7,659 bases of DNA from Treponema sp. GTDB taxonomy: Bacteria > Spirochaetota > Spirochaetia > Treponematales > Treponemataceae. Below are positions 5,543 through 7,659 of this stretch, piece after piece (positions within the stretch are counted from its first letter, which is position 1; every line of letters begins with the position of its first letter). Where the stretch lies: the NCBI GenBank assembly GCA_031290005.1, contig JAITOJ010000156.1, positions 1 through 7,659 of the forward strand, in the 5' to 3' direction. The notes beneath the pieces are model-generated. The model searched no databases. It worked only from the letters and a program-made list of their open reading frames with translations, and was not told the DNA's origin. The position numbers were made by a program, and so were the translations under genes.

Positions 5543-7140
5543 CCGGAGACATTGCCCAGATACTTACTTCTTATTACTCAGACCTGCTTTTGACGGAGCG
5601 CAAGGCAAAGCTCACCGCCCAAACCTACCGCCGGTGCCTGAAGCTTTTTTTTGCGTGGTGTGAAAAAAACACCCTTACCTTGGCGGATGTGACGGTGAAA
5701 GACCTGGTTTTCTATATGGCAAGCCGCCACGGGGATAATCGGAGCGCCCATACCCGGGCAAAGGACCTAGCGGCCCTGCGCTCCTTTGGAGAATTCCTAG
5801 TCAGGAAACGCGTTTGGGCGGAAAACTTCGCTTTGCAGCTTGACAGTCCCCGGCTGGGGCGGGGACTACCCCGGGTATTGTCGGAAAATCAGGTGAATTC
5901 CTTTCTGGCAAACATCGCCCTTGACACGCCCATGGGAGTGCGCGACCGGGCGCTCTTTGAACTGATTTATTCCTGCGGTCTCCGGGTGAGCGAGGCGGCG
6001 GGGCTCCTGATTGCCAATGTGCATTTTGATGAGCAGATCCTCATCGTGCGGGGCAAGGGGAATAAGGAACGGGTTGTGCCCTTTGGGGACCAGGCAAAAC
6101 AATGGCTTGCCGAATGGCTCAACGCCTGGCGGTCAAAGCTCACCGGAGACCGGGCGGTTCCCCAGGTCTTTGTCAATTACCAGGGGCGGCCCCTTTCCCG
6201 GCAAGGCATTTGGTTCCGCTTTCAGGGGATTGAGGCAAAAAGCGGGGTGTTTGCCAAGGTGCATACCCTTCGCCATTCTTTTGCCACCCACCTGCTTTCT
6301 GGAGGCGCGGACTTGCGGAGCGTTCAGGAATTGCTGGGTCACGCGGATTTGTCCACCACCCAGATTTATACCCATGTGACGGAGGAACAATTGAAACAGG
6401 CTCACAAAAAATTCTTTCCCGGCCACAACGCGGCGATTCTTCTGTGCGTCTGCGTACTGCTGCTTGCGGGCTGCGGGCCCAGCCCCCGGTCAGTAAAACG
6501 GATGCAGATGCTTGAGGAAGGGGTGCGGAATCCTGATAGTATCGAGGAATTAAAAGCGGGGATTCAGCAATATCAGAAGCGGGTGGAAGACATCATGATG
6601 GCCCAGAGCCAAATCGGGATTTGGTACAAGATGCTCATTTCCCGGTATCTGGACAGCCAGATGTTCGGCGAGGCCTATGAAGCTTGTCAGCAGGCTATCA
6701 AATATTACCCGGCTAACCAGAACCTGTATTATTCCCTGGGCTTGAGCAGCGGGTATCTGGCCAAGTCCATTGTGGAATACCGTAGCTCCGGAGAGCTCGC
6801 CCAGAAATACGACTACCTGAAAACTGCCGAGAACGCCTACCTGAGGGCAATCGAGCTGGATGACCGGTATTTCCGTGCCTTATATGCCGTTTCGGTGCTC
6901 TATGTGTTCGAACTGGACGAGCCGGAAAAGGCGGTCCCCCATCTGGAAAAGGCCGTCACCATTGAGAAGCGGAATACCGACGCCCTGTTTCTTCTGGCCC
7001 GGGCCTATTACATGACCTATGACTTTGACAAGGCCGCGGTCCTGTACGACACGATTATGGATATAACCACCTTGCCGGAGAAAAAGGCCGAGGCCGAGGC
7101 AAACAAAAAAATTGTGCTGGACGCGGCTTATGGGGGATAA
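5533..7140 (+). CDS. xer: Xer-type tyrosine recombinase fused in frame to a TPR lipoprotein
   Basis: One frame encodes 535 residues. Residues 1-298 are a complete Xer-type tyrosine recombinase: a helical core-binding domain (about 8-95) and a catalytic domain (about 113-295) with R151 (GLRVSEAAGL), K175 (RGKGNKERVVPFG), H244 and R247 (HTLRHSFATHLL), H270 (LLGHADLSTTQ) and the nucleophile Y279 (IYTH). Xer proteins cleave and rejoin DNA at dif-like sites to resolve chromosome dimers. XerC and XerD cannot be told apart here. Relatives end a few residues after the region at 284-298, at about 295-305 residues. Instead, the frame continues without a stop into a hydrophobic stretch (300-312), a lipobox LLAGC (310-314) and a TPR domain (about 375-530). 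Either this is a true fusion or the stop was lost and the second part is also made from an internal start (TTG 6391). It follows ftsZ and precedes dprA with overlaps on both sides. Confidence 0.85.
   Translation: MEMTGDIAQILTSYYSDLLLTERKAKLTAQTYRRCLKLFFAWCEKNTLTLADVTVKDLVFYMASRHGDNRSAHTRAKDLAALRSFGEFLVRKRVWAENFALQLDSPRLGRGLPRVLSENQVNSFLANIALDTPMGVRDRALFELIYSCGLRVSEAAGLLIANVHFDEQILIVRGKGNKERVVPFGDQAKQWLAEWLNAWRSKLTGDRAVPQVFVNYQGRPLSRQGIWFRFQGIEAKSGVFAKVHTLRHSFATHLLSGGADLRSVQELLGHADLSTTQIYTHVTEEQLKQAHKKFFPGHNAAILLCVCVLLLAGCGPSPRSVKRMQMLEEGVRNPDSIEELKAGIQQYQKRVEDIMMAQSQIGIWYKMLISRYLDSQMFGEAYEACQQAIKYYPANQNLYYSLGLSSGYLAKSIVEYRSSGELAQKYDYLKTAENAYLRAIELDDRYFRALYAVSVLYVFELDEPEKAVPHLEKAVTIEKRNTDALFLLARAYYMTYDFDKAAVLYDTIMDITTLPEKKAEAEANKKIVLDAAYGG
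6381..6393 (+). promoter_or_regulatory. internal ribosome binding site and TTG start within the recombinase frame
   Basis: GGAGG at 6381-6385 is followed 5 nt later by TTG at 6391-6393, identical in layout to the ftsA start in this window. It lies 12 codons after the one for the catalytic Tyr (5533 frame, residue 287). Starting here gives a protein with a textbook lipoprotein signal peptide, which is the main reason to regard it as a real start. Confidence 0.6.
6391..7140 (+). CDS. TPR-repeat lipoprotein, nested in frame with the recombinase 3' end
   Basis: From TTG 6391 the product has 249 residues. It begins with a basic n-region (MKQAHKKFFPGH, 1-12), a hydrophobic h-region (about 14-26) and the lipobox LLAGC with Cys at residue 28, so the mature protein would be lipid-anchored outside the cytoplasm. 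The rest is mostly alpha-helical, with TPR-like repeats: AYEACQQAIKYYPANQNLYY (about 95-114), a pair around NAYLRAIELDDRYFRALYA (148-166), KAVPHLEKAVTIEKRNTDAL (180-199) and an ARAYYMTYDFDKAAVLYDTI helix pair (203-222). TPR domains mediate protein-protein contacts; the partner is unknown. There is no stop codon between this gene and the recombinase, so it may also exist as the C-terminal part of the 535-residue fusion. It overlaps dprA by 11 nt. I do not recognise a specific named family. Confidence 0.65.
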   Translation: MKQAHKKFFPGHNAAILLCVCVLLLAGCGPSPRSVKRMQMLEEGVRNPDSIEELKAGIQQYQKRVEDIMMAQSQIGIWYKMLISRYLDSQMFGEAYEACQQAIKYYPANQNLYYSLGLSSGYLAKSIVEYRSSGELAQKYDYLKTAENAYLRAIELDDRYFRALYAVSVLYVFELDEPEKAVPHLEKAVTIEKRNTDALFLLARAYYMTYDFDKAAVLYDTIMDITTLPEKKAEAEANKKIVLDAAYGG

Positions 7141-7659
7141 GCTCCCGCTTGCACTGGCTCTCTCGGAAATGACCTTTCTGACCTTCCGGGAGAAGCGGGT
7201 TCTGGAAGAAAAGCTGGGGGGCTTGGCGGATTTGGCCGCCCTGTCCCTGACCGATATTGCCCGCCTGATTGGGCGACGCACCCGGGCCAGGGCGTGGAAC
7301 AGCAGCGGTCTGGAACAGCGTATGGAGCAGACCGCGCGGATTATGGAACTCTACGAAATCCGGGCGGTTCTGCACGACGGCCCGGAGTATCCGGCGCTAT
7401 TGGGCGAGCTGTTTGACCCGCCGTATGCGTTGTTTGTGCGGGGGGATGCGGGGATTTTGTCGGCCCCCTGCGTGTCCGTGGTGGGCACCCGGAAGCCCGG
7501 TCCCGAGGGGGCGGAAGGGGCATACAAGTTTTCCGAAGCGGCCGCTGAAGACGGCTTCACCGTGGTGTCCGGCCTGGCCTTCGGCATTGACGCCTGCGCC
7601 CACAAAGGGGCGCTGGCGGGGCAGGGAAAGACCGCCGCGATTCTGGCCGGGGGCGTGGA
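7130..7659 (+). CDS. dprA: DNA-processing protein DprA (Smf), 5' part, cut by window end
   Basis: DprA binds incoming single-stranded DNA and loads RecA during natural transformation; it is also widespread in bacteria not known to be competent. The frame is open to the window end, giving 176 residues of a protein that is normally about 300-380 long. An N-terminal helical region (about 1-80) leads to YPALLGELFDPPYALFVRG (88-105), then the Rossmann-like core begins with VSVVGTRKPGPEG (115-127), followed by FTVVSGLAFGIDACAHKGAL (143-162) and TAAILAGGV (168-176), all characteristic of the family. The ATG at 7130 overlaps the preceding stop by 11 nt. It lacks a clear Shine-Dalgarno sequence (only GGA at 7119-7121), so translation probably depends on ribosomes ending the upstream frame. 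A later ATG at residue 14 has no better ribosome binding site. The C-terminal part of the protein is off the window. Confidence 0.93.
   Translation, partial: MGDKLPLALALSEMTFLTFREKRVLEEKLGGLADLAALSLTDIARLIGRRTRARAWNSSGLEQRMEQTARIMELYEIRAVLHDGPEYPALLGELFDPPYALFVRGDAGILSAPCVSVVGTRKPGPEGAEGAYKFSEAAAEDGFTVVSGLAFGIDACAHKGALAGQGKTAAILAGGV

Noticed and set aside
6880..7605. Several minus-strand open frames across the lipoprotein and dprA
   Set aside because: The + strand dprA frame encodes unmistakable family motifs; the minus-strand frames overlap each other and have compositionally biased translations.

Overview
This window looks like a stretch of chromosome from a spirochaete, most likely a Treponema-type organism of moderately high GC. 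The basis is the gene order murF-ftsW-ftsQ-ftsA-ftsZ followed closely by dprA, which resembles my recollection of the Treponema division cluster, plus the general character of the proteins. The genus is an inference; no rRNA or other marker is present. All genes are on the + strand and nearly every base is coding.

Layout: 1-984 is the 3' part of murF (last cytoplasmic step of peptidoglycan precursor synthesis). 974-2119 is ftsW (SEDS glycan polymerase). 2113-2973 is ftsQ/divIB (bitopic divisome protein). 2963-4234 is ftsA (actin-like membrane tether for FtsZ). 4280-5542 is ftsZ (tubulin-like GTPase). 5533-7140 is one uninterrupted reading frame that joins a complete Xer-type tyrosine recombinase to a TPR lipoprotein. 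7130-7659 is the 5' part of dprA (ssDNA-binding RecA loader), cut by the window edge.

Neighbouring genes overlap by about 4 to 11 nt everywhere except before ftsZ, where a 45-nt leader with a small hairpin sits. I see no factor-independent terminator, so this reads as one polycistronic, translationally coupled unit. A possible internal promoter lies near the end of ftsQ. Most starts follow the pattern GGAGG, then 4-5 nt, then ATG or TTG; this pattern settles the TTG start of ftsA.

The first five genes form a septal wall and Z-ring module: MurF makes the UDP-MurNAc-pentapeptide, FtsW polymerises lipid II at the septum, FtsQ links the membrane parts of the divisome, and FtsA anchors FtsZ filaments. 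The Xer recombinase and DprA add chromosome-dimer resolution or site-specific recombination and DNA uptake/recombination functions.

The standout is the recombinase-lipoprotein frame. The recombinase has all its catalytic residues, but no stop codon separates it from a lipoprotein signal sequence with a clear lipobox and a TPR domain. A perfect GGAGG-5 nt-TTG start lies inside the last helix of the recombinase, in the same frame. The locus may therefore make a fusion, a separate lipoprotein, or both. A secondary oddity is a 29-residue arginine-rich tail on FtsZ beyond its usual C-terminal partner-binding peptide.
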